A stretch of 64,000 bases of DNA. Origin: Clostridium_AW sp963515715. GTDB taxonomy: Bacteria > Bacillota > Clostridia > Clostridiales > Clostridiaceae. A program made the position numbers and the translations under genes. Location of the stretch: assembly GCF_963515715.1 (NCBI RefSeq), contig NZ_CAUPZS010000003.1:155932-219931 (forward strand). Direction: 5' to 3'. The first letter of the stretch is position 1, and each line of letters begins with the position of its first letter. This document shows positions 52,741 to 60,618 of this stretch, one piece after another. The notes below the pieces were generated by a model. The model ran no database searches, had not been told where the DNA came from, and saw nothing but the letters and a program-made list of their open reading frames with translations.

Positions 52741-53103
52741 TTACTTCTTGTCCACAGAACTTGTAGCAATAATGTCTGAACCTAGACCAAGAATGTTTTC
52801 AATAATTACTTCATTAACTTTTATAGGTGCATCAACTTCTATTTTTTTTATCTCTTCTATAATATCAAATATTTTGCCTTTAGCAATAGCTTTTGTTGTT
52901 CTTACGCTAACAAGAGGCATCTCACCATTATTTATTTTTATTAGTGATGAGATTGTTCTTTTAGGATCTTGTATTTCTTGTGTTACATATTCTTCTCCTC
53001 TTTTGCACAAAGCTCCACCTACATTTTTTATATTCTTTCCTTCTAAATCTACAGATAATTCACATCCGTTAGGGCAAATTATACATGTTATCTCCTTACT
53101 CAT
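52741..53103 (-). CDS. DUF1667 protein, partner of GlpA-type flavoenzymes
   Basis: 120 residues. CIICPNGC near residue 7 and a further GGALCKRG provide four cysteines that could bind a metal or Fe-S cluster. DUF1667 proteins regularly follow the GlpA-like plus FAD-oxidoreductase gene pair, as here; ATG overlaps the preceding stop by four bases. Probably an electron-transfer or assembly partner of that complex; not experimentally defined to my knowledge. Confidence 0.85.
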   Translation of the reverse strand: MSKEITCIICPNGCELSVDLEGKNIKNVGGALCKRGEEYVTQEIQDPKRTISSLIKINNGEMPLVSVRTTKAIAKGKIFDIIEEIKKIEVDAPIKVNEVIIENILGLGSDIIATSSVDKK

Positions 53104-54341
53104 TGAGCTACCACCACCTTAATATTTTCTTTACTAATAATGTCTTCTTTTTTTAATATTATGTGTATCATCTCTGCTGGATTTAATTTATTAAGTTTCT
53201 TTACTTTAATTACTTTTTCACCCTGTTTAATTTCTATTGCTCCATTCCTTGAAGGTCTGCTTACCCTTAAAGATAGCTCTACCTCTTGTTCTCCGCTTAT
53301 TTTTTGTGGAACTACATTGTTAACAGTCTTATCTGTTGTTATTGTAATTTTATTTTCATCTTGTTTTTCATCTTTTATATATTTCGCTGCTGCTTCTGCT
53401 AATCTTTCTCCCTCATCAGATACAAAATCCACCAAGTCATGCACATGAAGAACGTTTCCAGCTGCGTAAATTCCTTCAACACTTGTTTGTAGATTTTCAT
53501 CTACAATTGGACCTTTTGTTCTTTCATCAAGTTCTACCCCTGCTTTAAGGGATAATTCATTTTCCGGAATAAGTCCAACGGATAGTATCAATGTGTCACA
53601 TTCATATTCCTTTTCTGTCCCTTTAATAGGTTGTCCGTTTGCATCCACTTCGTTTACAGTTACTGCCTTTAACCTTTCTTTCCCTTTGATATTTGTTACG
53701 GTATGACTTAAATATAGTGGAATATCATAGTCATTTAGGCACTGTTGTATGTTTCTAGGCAATCCACTAGGATAAGGTAGTTTTTCTACTACTGCAAGTA
53801 CCTTTGCTCCCTCCAAAGTAAGCCTTCTTGCCATTATAAGTCCGATATCTCCTGAACCTAATATCACCACTCTTTTTCCTACCATGATATTTTTCAAATT
53901 AATATAGCTTTGTGCTACACCTGCTGTAAATACTCCCGCTGGTCTTGTTCCAGGTATACTAATAGCTCCTCTTGTTCTTTCTCTACAACCCATTGTTAGC
54001 ACAACTACTTTAGCCTTATATTTTTTAAGCCCATCTCTTGTAACCGCTGTAACTTCCTTGTTATTTGTAAGATTTGTTACAGTTGCTTCTGTTTGTATTT
54101 GAATATTAGCTTTTTCTACCTCTTCTATAAATCGATTTGCATATTCAGGTCCACTAAGAGCTTCTTTAAATCTTACTAGGCCAAAACCATCATGAATACA
54201 TTGTCTTAATATTCCCCCAGGCTTTTTTTCTCTTTCTAATATCAAAATGTCTTCTATGCCTTTTTCTTTTAGCTTTAAGGCTGCCGCAAGTCCTGCTGGA
54301 CCTCCTCCAATGATAACTGCATCTTTTAATATCGCTTCCAT
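53100..54341 (-). CDS. FAD-dependent pyridine-nucleotide-disulphide-type oxidoreductase
   Basis: 413 residues. FAD site GGGPAGLAAALKL near residue 12, NAD(P) site LGSGDIGLIMARRL near residue 155, and the second FAD motif ending GIYAAGNVL. Short ILREC-like segment RQCIHDGFGL. Such proteins are the second subunit of GlpA-like dehydrogenases or sarcosine-oxidase-alpha-like complexes, passing electrons from the first flavin enzyme to an acceptor. Overlaps both neighbours by one to four bases, so it is tightly coupled. Confidence 0.88.
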   Translation of the reverse strand: MEAILKDAVIIGGGPAGLAAALKLKEKGIEDILILEREKKPGGILRQCIHDGFGLVRFKEALSGPEYANRFIEEVEKANIQIQTEATVTNLTNNKEVTAVTRDGLKKYKAKVVVLTMGCRERTRGAISIPGTRPAGVFTAGVAQSYINLKNIMVGKRVVILGSGDIGLIMARRLTLEGAKVLAVVEKLPYPSGLPRNIQQCLNDYDIPLYLSHTVTNIKGKERLKAVTVNEVDANGQPIKGTEKEYECDTLILSVGLIPENELSLKAGVELDERTKGPIVDENLQTSVEGIYAAGNVLHVHDLVDFVSDEGERLAEAAAKYIKDEKQDENKITITTDKTVNNVVPQKISGEQEVELSLRVSRPSRNGAIEIKQGEKVIKVKKLNKLNPAEMIHIILKKEDIISKENIKVVVAQ

Positions 54342-55795
54342 TATCTTACGCCCCCTAAAAACATTTTTCCCTGTTCTCTTGAGTAAGCTACTTCATCTAT
54401 TTTTTTATTTTTTTCTTTCATAATAAGTTCTGCAATTCTAGTTTGGCAATATCCACCTTGACATCTTCCCATCATGGCTCTCGTTCTATATTTAATACCA
54501 GTTACTGTATCTACCCCTAATGTATTGTTTATTGCTTGTAGAATTTCTCCTTTTGTAACCGTCTCACATCTACAGATGATTTCTCCATAGTCAGGGTTTT
54601 GTTTTATAAGTTCGGCTTGTTTTTCCTCAGATTGCTCTGAGAATTTCAATATTCCTTCTCTTCTAGGGTTGAAATTTTTATTTTCTTTTAAGTTTTCCTT
54701 GTTTTTAATTTTTTCTACTACATATTTCGCAATTGGAACTGCAGAAGTTAATCCTGGAGACTCAATTCCAATTAAATTAATCATATTTGGTACTTCTTTT
54801 CTTTCTTCTATTACAAAGTCCGCATATCCACCTTTTTTCTTATCTACTAACTTTGGTCTAATCCCTGAGAAATTTCTAATGAAATGTTCTCTTTTTATTT
54901 GCGGTAATATCTTTCCCCCTTCTCTTACAAGCATGTCCATAATCTCTTGAGTTGCTGAGTAATCATCATTTTCATCAATGTATTGAGCGCTCGGTCCAAT
55001 AAATACATTGCCATGAATTGAAGGAGTTAAATGTATTCCTAAGCCTCCCTCTTTCTTATTAGGAACTGGATATGCTGGAATATCTAAGAATTCACCTGCT
55101 TTTTGATCAAGAATGAAATACTCTCCTCTACATGGATAAATTGTGTAATCTTTAATACCAACCATTCTTGCTATTTTGTCAGAATTTAATCCAGCACTAT
55201 TAATTACCCACTTACTATGATAAGTTTCTTTATTTGTGGTGATTTCATAACATGCTTCTTTTCTTTCAATGCCAGTTACTTCTCTTCCTAAATAGAAATC
55301 CACACCATTTTCACATGCATTTTCAGCTAACGCAATTGTGTATATAAAGGGATCTAATATTCCTGTCATTGGAGAATATAATGCTGCTTTTCCTTCCACA
55401 TAGGGTGCCAATTCTTTAATTTTTTCTGAAGGTACAATTTCTAAACCTGGAACACCATTTCTATCTCCTTGTTCCTTTAACTCATTCAATACTTTTATAT
55501 CATCTTCATCAAAACCTGTTACGAGCTTACCTGTTCTTTTAAAAGGTATATTAAGCTCTTCTGCAACCTTGTCAAAACCTAAGCAGCCTTCTACACAAAA
55601 TTTAGCCATAAGAGTTCCTGGTCTGTTGTTAAATCCAGCATGAAGCACTCCACTATTTCGTCCGCTTGTCTCACATATTACATCTTGTTCTTTCTCTAGC
55701 ACCCCTATTTTCAGTTCATACCTTGAGAGTTCCCTTGCAATTGCACTACCAACTACTCCTGATCCAATAATTATTACGTCATATTGTTTTTGCAT
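54341..55795 (-). CDS. GlpA/LhgO-like FAD dehydrogenase with BFD-type [2Fe-2S] domain
   Basis: 484 residues. DAO-fold flavoenzyme (about 1-380): FAD-binding GSGVVGSAIARELSRY, SGRNSGVLHAGFNNRPG, INSAGLNSDKIA, GIESPGLTSA. The C-terminal Fer2_BFD domain (about 405-460) has CRC and MGRCQGGYC, four Cys for a [2Fe-2S] cluster. Usual annotation is glycerol-3-phosphate dehydrogenase; the HAG and the R-P-G segment are equally like L-2-hydroxyglutarate oxidase. The operon contains glutamate dehydrogenase and an organic-acid carrier and no glpK or glpF, which favours a 2-hydroxy acid substrate. That is inference. First gene of the operon. Confidence 0.8.
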   Translation of the reverse strand: MQKQYDVIIIGSGVVGSAIARELSRYELKIGVLEKEQDVICETSGRNSGVLHAGFNNRPGTLMAKFCVEGCLGFDKVAEELNIPFKRTGKLVTGFDEDDIKVLNELKEQGDRNGVPGLEIVPSEKIKELAPYVEGKAALYSPMTGILDPFIYTIALAENACENGVDFYLGREVTGIERKEACYEITTNKETYHSKWVINSAGLNSDKIARMVGIKDYTIYPCRGEYFILDQKAGEFLDIPAYPVPNKKEGGLGIHLTPSIHGNVFIGPSAQYIDENDDYSATQEIMDMLVREGGKILPQIKREHFIRNFSGIRPKLVDKKKGGYADFVIEERKEVPNMINLIGIESPGLTSAVPIAKYVVEKIKNKENLKENKNFNPRREGILKFSEQSEEKQAELIKQNPDYGEIICRCETVTKGEILQAINNTLGVDTVTGIKYRTRAMMGRCQGGYCQTRIAELIMKEKNKKIDEVAYSREQGKMFLGGVR

Positions 55796-55908
55796 TTTTA
55801 TTCACCTCTTACTATATTTTTTAGATTTTTCATGGCCAAATAAAATATATTGCTTCAAATTTTATAAACTATATAGAAAAACATTACTTATTAATTTGTT
55901 ACATTTAG

Positions 55909-55930
55909 TTCAATTAGTATACTAATTGAA
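55909..55930. promoter_or_regulatory. Perfect 22-base palindrome, candidate operator
   Basis: TTCAATTAGTA and its exact complement TACTAATTGAA meet at 55919/55920. It lies 114 bases upstream of the flavoenzyme operon and is followed by a further TTAGTATAAT (55932-55941). The core TTAGTATACTAA shares the TTAGTAT half-site with the regulator's own promoter at 49.55 kb. Confidence 0.6.
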
Positions 55931-55949
55931 CTTAGTATAATTTTAACTC

Positions 55950-55989
55950 TTTCGAAATATTTTGTCAATTTATTTTTCGAAATATTTAG
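55950..55989. repeat. Direct repeats TTTCGAAATATTT
   Basis: Two copies, 55950-55962 and 55975-55987, with a related TTTCGAAAAAATATTT near 56076. Upstream of the palindrome in the same promoter region. Possible protein-binding sites; no known family assigned. Confidence 0.35.
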
Positions 55990-56007
55990 TAAATTAATTT
56001 TCTATAT

Positions 56008-56055
56008 TAAAAATCCCTTAAAATTAATTTATAGTTAACTCTAAAGGATTTTTAT
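56008..56055 (-). terminator. Terminator downstream of cobS
   Basis: AAAAATCCTTTA and TAAGGGATTTTT arms on the minus strand followed by AT-rich sequence, about 40 bases after cobS. Confidence 0.65.
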
Positions 56056-56094
56056 AAAAATATTTTTATAAATTTCGAAAAAATATTTTTAATA

Positions 56095-56853
56095 TTATTT
56101 ATTTAAAAGAGCTGTAAATAATACGAAAATAGCCAATTCAACAAATTCATTATTTGCTCCAAGACAATCTCCTGTTATTCCACCAATTTTTCTATTACAT
56201 AGCCTTAAGAATAACAATGTAACCGCTAAGGATACCAAGATTGAATAAATACCATATCTTACTCCCACTAATAAAAAGGAGGAAATTGCAGCAATGTTAA
56301 GACTTACAATAAAGTGCCCTACTGAAGTGTTTCCTATAAATAAATTTCCCGTTCCTTTTGGTTTTGCATTCTTTCCTATTAAAAATAATAATACTAGTGT
56401 AAATCTGCTAATTATAGGGGCAACTATTATAACATTACCCATTCCTTTTGAAATAATAAAAGACAAAGAAGCATATTTTGTTAATATGTTAAACATTAGA
56501 GCTACTGCGGCGTAGGTGCCAATTCTGCTATCTTTCATTACTTCAATTATTTTTTCTTTATCTCCTTTAAAGGAAAAAAAACCATCGAATATATCTCCAA
56601 AACCATCTTGATGAAGGCATCCCATAAGTATTATACCTACGGCTAGTACAAATATGGCCGTAATATTAGCTGGAAATACTTTTATACACAAATAATAAAC
56701 CAACCATTGTATACATCCAATAATTAATCCTACTAAAGGTAACATAGCACTTCCATCTCTAAAATTTTTACTATTACAGGGAAGGCTTTTTTTTACCGGC
56801 AATCTAGTTAAAAATTGTATCATAAGTAATAAATCTAAAAAGTACTCTTTCAT
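56095..56853 (-). CDS. cobS: Adenosylcobinamide-GDP ribazoletransferase (cobalamin synthase)
   Basis: 252-residue membrane enzyme, joins adenosylcobinamide-GDP to alpha-ribazole (phosphate). LLLMIQFLTRLPVKK at the N-terminus, the conserved CLHQDGFGDIFDGFF Asp-rich motif near residue 80, KDSRIGTYAAVAL and GITGDCLGANNE. Last of cobC-cobU-cobS. No cobalamin riboswitch is visible upstream of this small operon, unlike the main cluster. Confidence 0.96.
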   Translation of the reverse strand: MKEYFLDLLLMIQFLTRLPVKKSLPCNSKNFRDGSAMLPLVGLIIGCIQWLVYYLCIKVFPANITAIFVLAVGIILMGCLHQDGFGDIFDGFFSFKGDKEKIIEVMKDSRIGTYAAVALMFNILTKYASLSFIISKGMGNVIIVAPIISRFTLVLLFLIGKNAKPKGTGNLFIGNTSVGHFIVSLNIAAISSFLLVGVRYGIYSILVSLAVTLLFLRLCNRKIGGITGDCLGANNEFVELAIFVLFTALLNK

Positions 56854-56864
56854 TTATGTCACTC

Positions 56865-57413
56865 CTATTTGATTTTTAATGGCTGGCCACAGCATACTAA
56901 GTAAATTTCGTCACTTAAACTCCCAATATACTGGTTTACAAAACCTGATACATCTCTAAAAATTCTTCCTAACTTTGTAGGAGGTACTACTCCCAAACCT
57001 ACTTCATTAGTAACCATAACTAAAGTTTTATCCATTTCTTTTGCTTTAGTTATGAGCTTGTAAAATTCATCTTTAATTTTAGCTGTAATTTCATCCACTT
57101 CTTCCATGCTTATTTCTTCTAAATCTTTATCTTCACTAAACATTATATTAGTGGTCATTATGGTTACACAGTCAAGTAATGCATAATTTTTTTTACTTTT
57201 CTCTAAGGCTTTATGTAAATCTAAATACCCTTCATATGTCTCCCAATTATGATTTCTTCTTTCTATATGTTTCTTTACTCTATCCTCCATTTCCTCATCC
57301 GTGATTATGGAAGTAGCGATGTAAAGAACATCATCATTACCCTTTAATAAATCCTCTGCGAAGGTACTTTTACCACTCCTTGCTCCTCCAGTAACTAAAA
57401 TAATTTTACCCAT
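56865..57413 (-). CDS. cobU: Adenosylcobinamide kinase / adenosylcobinamide-phosphate guanylyltransferase
   Basis: 182 residues from ATG 57413 (GTG 57422 lies too close to AGGAG). P-loop GGARSGKSTFAED near residue 7, ERRNHNWETYEG, LLDCVTIM and VTNEVGLGVVP. Phosphorylates adenosylcobinamide and then adds GMP, making the activated upper half used by CobS. Confidence 0.95.
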   Translation of the reverse strand: MGKIILVTGGARSGKSTFAEDLLKGNDDVLYIATSIITDEEMEDRVKKHIERRNHNWETYEGYLDLHKALEKSKKNYALLDCVTIMTTNIMFSEDKDLEEISMEEVDEITAKIKDEFYKLITKAKEMDKTLVMVTNEVGLGVVPPTKLGRIFRDVSGFVNQYIGSLSDEIYLVCCGQPLKIK

Positions 57414-57436
57414 GCTATCCACTCTCCTATTAAATA

Positions 57437-58030
57437 TTAAATTTCCACTGGTATTATAGAATCTATATAAATATTGCCATATTCATATTTTATTAAGGTC
57501 ATATCTCCATTTCTACTGCTAATTTTCCAAAATATATCCAAGTTCTCTCCAAGTATGTATGAATAAATGCTTTTCATAACTCCTCCATGAGCAACCACTA
57601 GAATATCTTTCTCTTCTCCTCTTAGTATTTCCTCAAAGAAGTCTTTAACTCTATCATAAAATTCTATATAACTTTCCCCATTGGGTATTTTATATTCTTT
57701 CCAATTATTACACCAATTCTTCCACTCCACTGAATAATTTTCTTCTAACTCCTTATGATCCTTTCCTTCAAATATTCCCATATCCATTTCATTAAGCCTT
57801 CCATCCTCTATCAACTCATATTTACTATTCTCTAATATAATATGAGCTGTTTCTTTGGCTCTTTTCATCTCACTAGTAAAAATCTTATCAAAATTTATTT
57901 TTTCAATCCTACTCTTTATTATGGATGATTGATGCCTTCCATTTTCATTTAAACTACAATCTATTTTCCCATAATAAGTCTTATTATAATTATTATCCGT
58001 TTCTCCATGTCTCACTAAATATATATTCAT
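57437..58030 (-). CDS. cobC: Histidine phosphatase, probable alpha-ribazole phosphatase
   Basis: 197 residues, phosphoglycerate-mutase-like histidine phosphatase. VRHGETDNN (catalytic His9 region), SEMKRAKETAHI, NEMDMGIFEGK and VAHGGVMKSI. Position next to cobU and cobS supports removal of the 5'-phosphate of alpha-ribazole phosphate or adenosylcobalamin phosphate; sequence alone would not separate it from other phosphatases of this superfamily. Confidence 0.85.
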   Translation of the reverse strand: MNIYLVRHGETDNNYNKTYYGKIDCSLNENGRHQSSIIKSRIEKINFDKIFTSEMKRAKETAHIILENSKYELIEDGRLNEMDMGIFEGKDHKELEENYSVEWKNWCNNWKEYKIPNGESYIEFYDRVKDFFEEILRGEEKDILVVAHGGVMKSIYSYILGENLDIFWKISSRNGDMTLIKYEYGNIYIDSIIPVEI

Positions 58031-58204
58031 TATTGCACTACTCCTAATGTTTTATATATTTTATAAACTATTAAAAATATATCACTTTAAAAAAATAAAT
58101 GCAATTATATAAGAATATTTTCTAACTTTTTACATTTATTTAAAGGATTTTTATTCTTTGCATAGAATATTGTAATTATGTTTCAATCTTTGGGGGGTTG
58201 TAGT

Positions 58205-59101
58205 ATGTATATAGTTGATAAAATTGAATCGAATGAAGATGTTTTGTACAATTCCTATAGTAGCACTGTATTTATAAATAATATAATTAACGATAACTTA
58301 GATAGATTTGAGAATATTAAATCAGAATTTTTTACAAATATTGTACATGAACTAAGAACACCTGTTAATATAATATTAGCTGCTATTCAATTGTTAAATA
58401 TGGATATAAACGATGAAATTAATTTATCTAAATTAAAAAAGAAAGATTATTGTGATAGTATTAAACAAAATTCATTTAGATTGATTAAAATGATAAATGA
58501 TATATTAGATTTATCAAAAATTGAAAATGGTTGCTATAATTTAAATTGCCATAATTATAACATTATAAGCATTGTGGAAGATGTAGTTTCTTCCGTAGCT
58601 AATTATATTGAAGATCAATCAATTTGTTTAATTTTTGACACAAATGTGGAAGAAAAAATAATTGCCTGTGATCCGGAAAAAATAGAACGAATTATGCTAA
58701 ACTTAATTTCTAACTCAATTAAATTTACTAAACCTGGTGGAGTCATCAAAGTGATTATAAAGGATAGAAAAGATTCTGTACTAATTATAGTAAAAGATAC
58801 AGGCTGTGGCATACAAAAGGATGATTTGAAAAATATATTTAATAGATTTACTCAAGTGGCCGAACCTTCGCCTAAAAGTATTGATGGTTCCGGCATAGGA
58901 TTATCTCTAGTTAAATCTCTTGTTGAATTACATAAAGGTACTATTAAAGCTAAAAGTGTATATGGAAAAGGAACGGTAATGATGATAGAATTACCTGCAT
59001 TAAAAACAGAAAATTCTAAAGATTATACACTATGTGATAAAAATTTAAACAAAGATATTACCGAAAGACTTAACATTGAATTCTCTTATAACACCAAGTA
59101 A
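58205..59101 (+). CDS. Orphan sensor histidine kinase
   Basis: 298 residues from ATG 58205 (TGGGGGG site). No membrane helix: a short N-terminus (about 1-45), then HisKA dimerisation helix with NIVHELRTP (phospho-His near residue 53) and a HATPase domain with NLISNSIKFTKPGG, DTGCGIQ, SGIGLSLVKSLVE. No input domain recognised and no response regulator nearby. Similar in its catalytic core to the kinase at 60619-61479. In clostridia orphan kinases often feed Spo0A, but nothing here proves that. Confidence 0.9.
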   Translation: MYIVDKIESNEDVLYNSYSSTVFINNIINDNLDRFENIKSEFFTNIVHELRTPVNIILAAIQLLNMDINDEINLSKLKKKDYCDSIKQNSFRLIKMINDILDLSKIENGCYNLNCHNYNIISIVEDVVSSVANYIEDQSICLIFDTNVEEKIIACDPEKIERIMLNLISNSIKFTKPGGVIKVIIKDRKDSVLIIVKDTGCGIQKDDLKNIFNRFTQVAEPSPKSIDGSGIGLSLVKSLVELHKGTIKAKSVYGKGTVMMIELPALKTENSKDYTLCDKNLNKDITERLNIEFSYNTK

Positions 59102-59179
59102 TACATGTAACAAGTTGTATGACTTAACATATAATATATTAAACTAGTATTAGCCTTTATTCACCAGGAGGTGTTTTAT

Positions 59180-59287
59180 ATGTTTTGTGGGTTTATATTC
59201 TTCTTTATTTTCTGGCTAATATTTTTAATATTCTTATTTAGAATTTTATTCTGCTTATTTAGTTGTAATCGTTGCTGCAGATGCTAG
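59180..59287 (+). CDS. 35-residue hydrophobic peptide with Cys-rich tail
   Basis: ATG 59180 preceded by a perfect AGGAGG eight bases upstream. The product starts MFCGFIFFFIFW, is almost entirely Phe/Ile/Leu through about residue 27 (one membrane helix with an Arg inside) and ends CNRCCRC, with seven Cys in all. A terminator follows immediately (59292-59327). No family known to me. The strong site plus private terminator argue for real translation; length makes homology hard to judge. Confidence 0.55.
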   Translation: MFCGFIFFFIFWLIFLIFLFRILFCLFSCNRCCRC

Positions 59288-59291
59288 ATTT

Positions 59292-59327
59292 ATTTAGGGG
59301 AAGCCTAATCAAGGGTTTCCTCTTTTT
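59292..59327 (+). terminator. Terminator after the 35-residue ORF
   Basis: GGGGAAGCC, eight-base loop, GGGTTTCCTC, then TTTTT. Confidence 0.8.
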
Positions 59328-59372
59328 GAAGTTATAAATTAACTTATATTTTTATAAAGGAGTATGTTATAT

Positions 59373-60290
59373 ATGTTTTATTTATTACTAGCTATATTGT
59401 GTAGTTCATCTATTGCTTTGATATTTAAGTATAGTGAATCTAAAAATATAAATAGATACACTTTAACATCAAGCAATTATTTTGCTGCATCTTCTATTAG
59501 CTTAATTCTTATACTCACAGAGAGAGTCCCTTTCATTAAAAAGCCTTCTATCCAAGCATTTAATAGCCAATTTTCTAAAGTCATTATACATAACCAGGGT
59601 TTATTCTCCCCATCAGCTAGTTTAGTTTGGGCGATTATGTGCGGCATTTTATTTGGATTATTTTTCTTCTCCTCTTTTATATATTACCAAAAAAGCGTTA
59701 AAGATAATGGTGCAGGGCTATCTGGCGCTTTTTCAAAAATGGGTATATTAATTCCTATGACTTTTTCTATAATTTTATGGAAGGAAACCCCTACAGTTCT
59801 GCAGTGGTTTGGTATACTACTATCTTTACTTTCTATAACCATAGTTAATATATCTTTTGATAAGAAAAGCGTTACTAAAATAAATCCCTCATTATTGCTA
59901 TTATTTTTTTTAGGTGGAATGGCTGACTTTTCTAATAAATTTTTTCAAAAATATGCCTTATTGAATTATAAAAATGTTTTTTTATTTTTTATTTTCTTTA
60001 CAGCTTTTATAATTAGTGCAATTTTCACTATTAGAGATGAAAAGAAAATTATTAAAAGAGATATACTCACAGGAATTGCAGTAGGTGTACCTAATTTTTT
60101 CTCATCCTTTTTCTTAATCCTTTCATTAGATAGCCTAACTACTTCTGTTGTTTACCCCGTCTTTAGTGCTGGAAGTATTGTATTTATAAATATATTGAGT
60201 TATATAATATTTAAAGAAAAATTAATGCCAAAAGAAAAGCTTTCTCTTGGGTTTACTATAATCTCTCTGATATTTATTAATATAAAATAA
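59373..60290 (+). CDS. EamA/DMT superfamily transporter
   Basis: 305 residues, about ten membrane helices in two EamA-like halves (N-half about 5-150, C-half about 165-305). Conserved-looking features are an IALIFKYSE start, a GAFSKMGILIPMTFSIILWKE end to the first half, and VVYPVFSAGSIVFINILSYIIFKEKL in the second. Exports or imports small metabolites; substrate unknown. ATG 59373 was chosen for its spacing from AAAGGAG; ATG 59364 is too close. Followed by a strong terminator. Confidence 0.85.
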   Translation: MFYLLLAILCSSSIALIFKYSESKNINRYTLTSSNYFAASSISLILILTERVPFIKKPSIQAFNSQFSKVIIHNQGLFSPSASLVWAIMCGILFGLFFFSSFIYYQKSVKDNGAGLSGAFSKMGILIPMTFSIILWKETPTVLQWFGILLSLLSITIVNISFDKKSVTKINPSLLLLFFLGGMADFSNKFFQKYALLNYKNVFLFFIFFTAFIISAIFTIRDEKKIIKRDILTGIAVGVPNFFSSFFLILSLDSLTTSVVYPVFSAGSIVFINILSYIIFKEKLMPKEKLSLGFTIISLIFINIK

Positions 60291-60291
60291 T

Positions 60292-60333
60292 AAAATCCCT
60301 AGCTGATAATTTTATCATAGCTAGGGATTTTAT
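60292..60333. terminator. Strong bidirectional terminator
   Basis: AAAATCCCTAGCT and AGCTAGGGATTTT arms around a short AT loop. Confidence 0.9.
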
Positions 60334-60395
60334 ATACTCTGGGGGAATGAATTTGATTCCAACTTTTTTTGTTCATCTCCTATCATTCGCAAATT

Positions 60396-60485
60396 TTATT
60401 CTTCTGTTTCTGGTTTTTCTATGCTTTCTTCTAAGCATTCTTCAATAACTTCTTCTGTTAATACAAACATTCTTTCATCGATCAT
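60396..60485 (-). CDS. 29-residue acidic peptide
   Basis: ATG 60485 follows AGGAGGTAAGCAT, a near-perfect ribosome binding site. The product begins MIDERMFVLTEE and is dominated by Glu, with one Cys, ending KPETEE. A TATACT -10 lies about 40 bases upstream on the minus strand. No family recognised; it could be a regulatory or precursor peptide. Not long enough for firm support beyond the translation signals. Confidence 0.5.
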   Translation of the reverse strand: MIDERMFVLTEEVIEECLEESIEKPETEE

Positions 60486-60551
60486 ATGCTTACCTCCTTA
60501 TTATTTATTCTTTATTCTTTTCACTAGATTAGTATATCACCTTTTTAAAAA

Positions 60552-60583
60552 AATGCAAGCGTTTTTAAAGACACTTGCATTTT
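60552..60583 (-). terminator. Terminator of the 60619-61479 kinase gene
   Basis: AATGCAAG and CTTGCATT arms; on the minus strand followed by TTTTTT. Confidence 0.75.
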
Positions 60584-60618
60584 GAAAACCTTTAACTATA
60601 TTAAATTTCTGTTAATTT

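Noticed and set aside
58031..58204. A cobalamin riboswitch upstream of cobC-cobU-cobS
   Set aside because: Looked for a B12 box and G-rich core; only AT-rich sequence is present.
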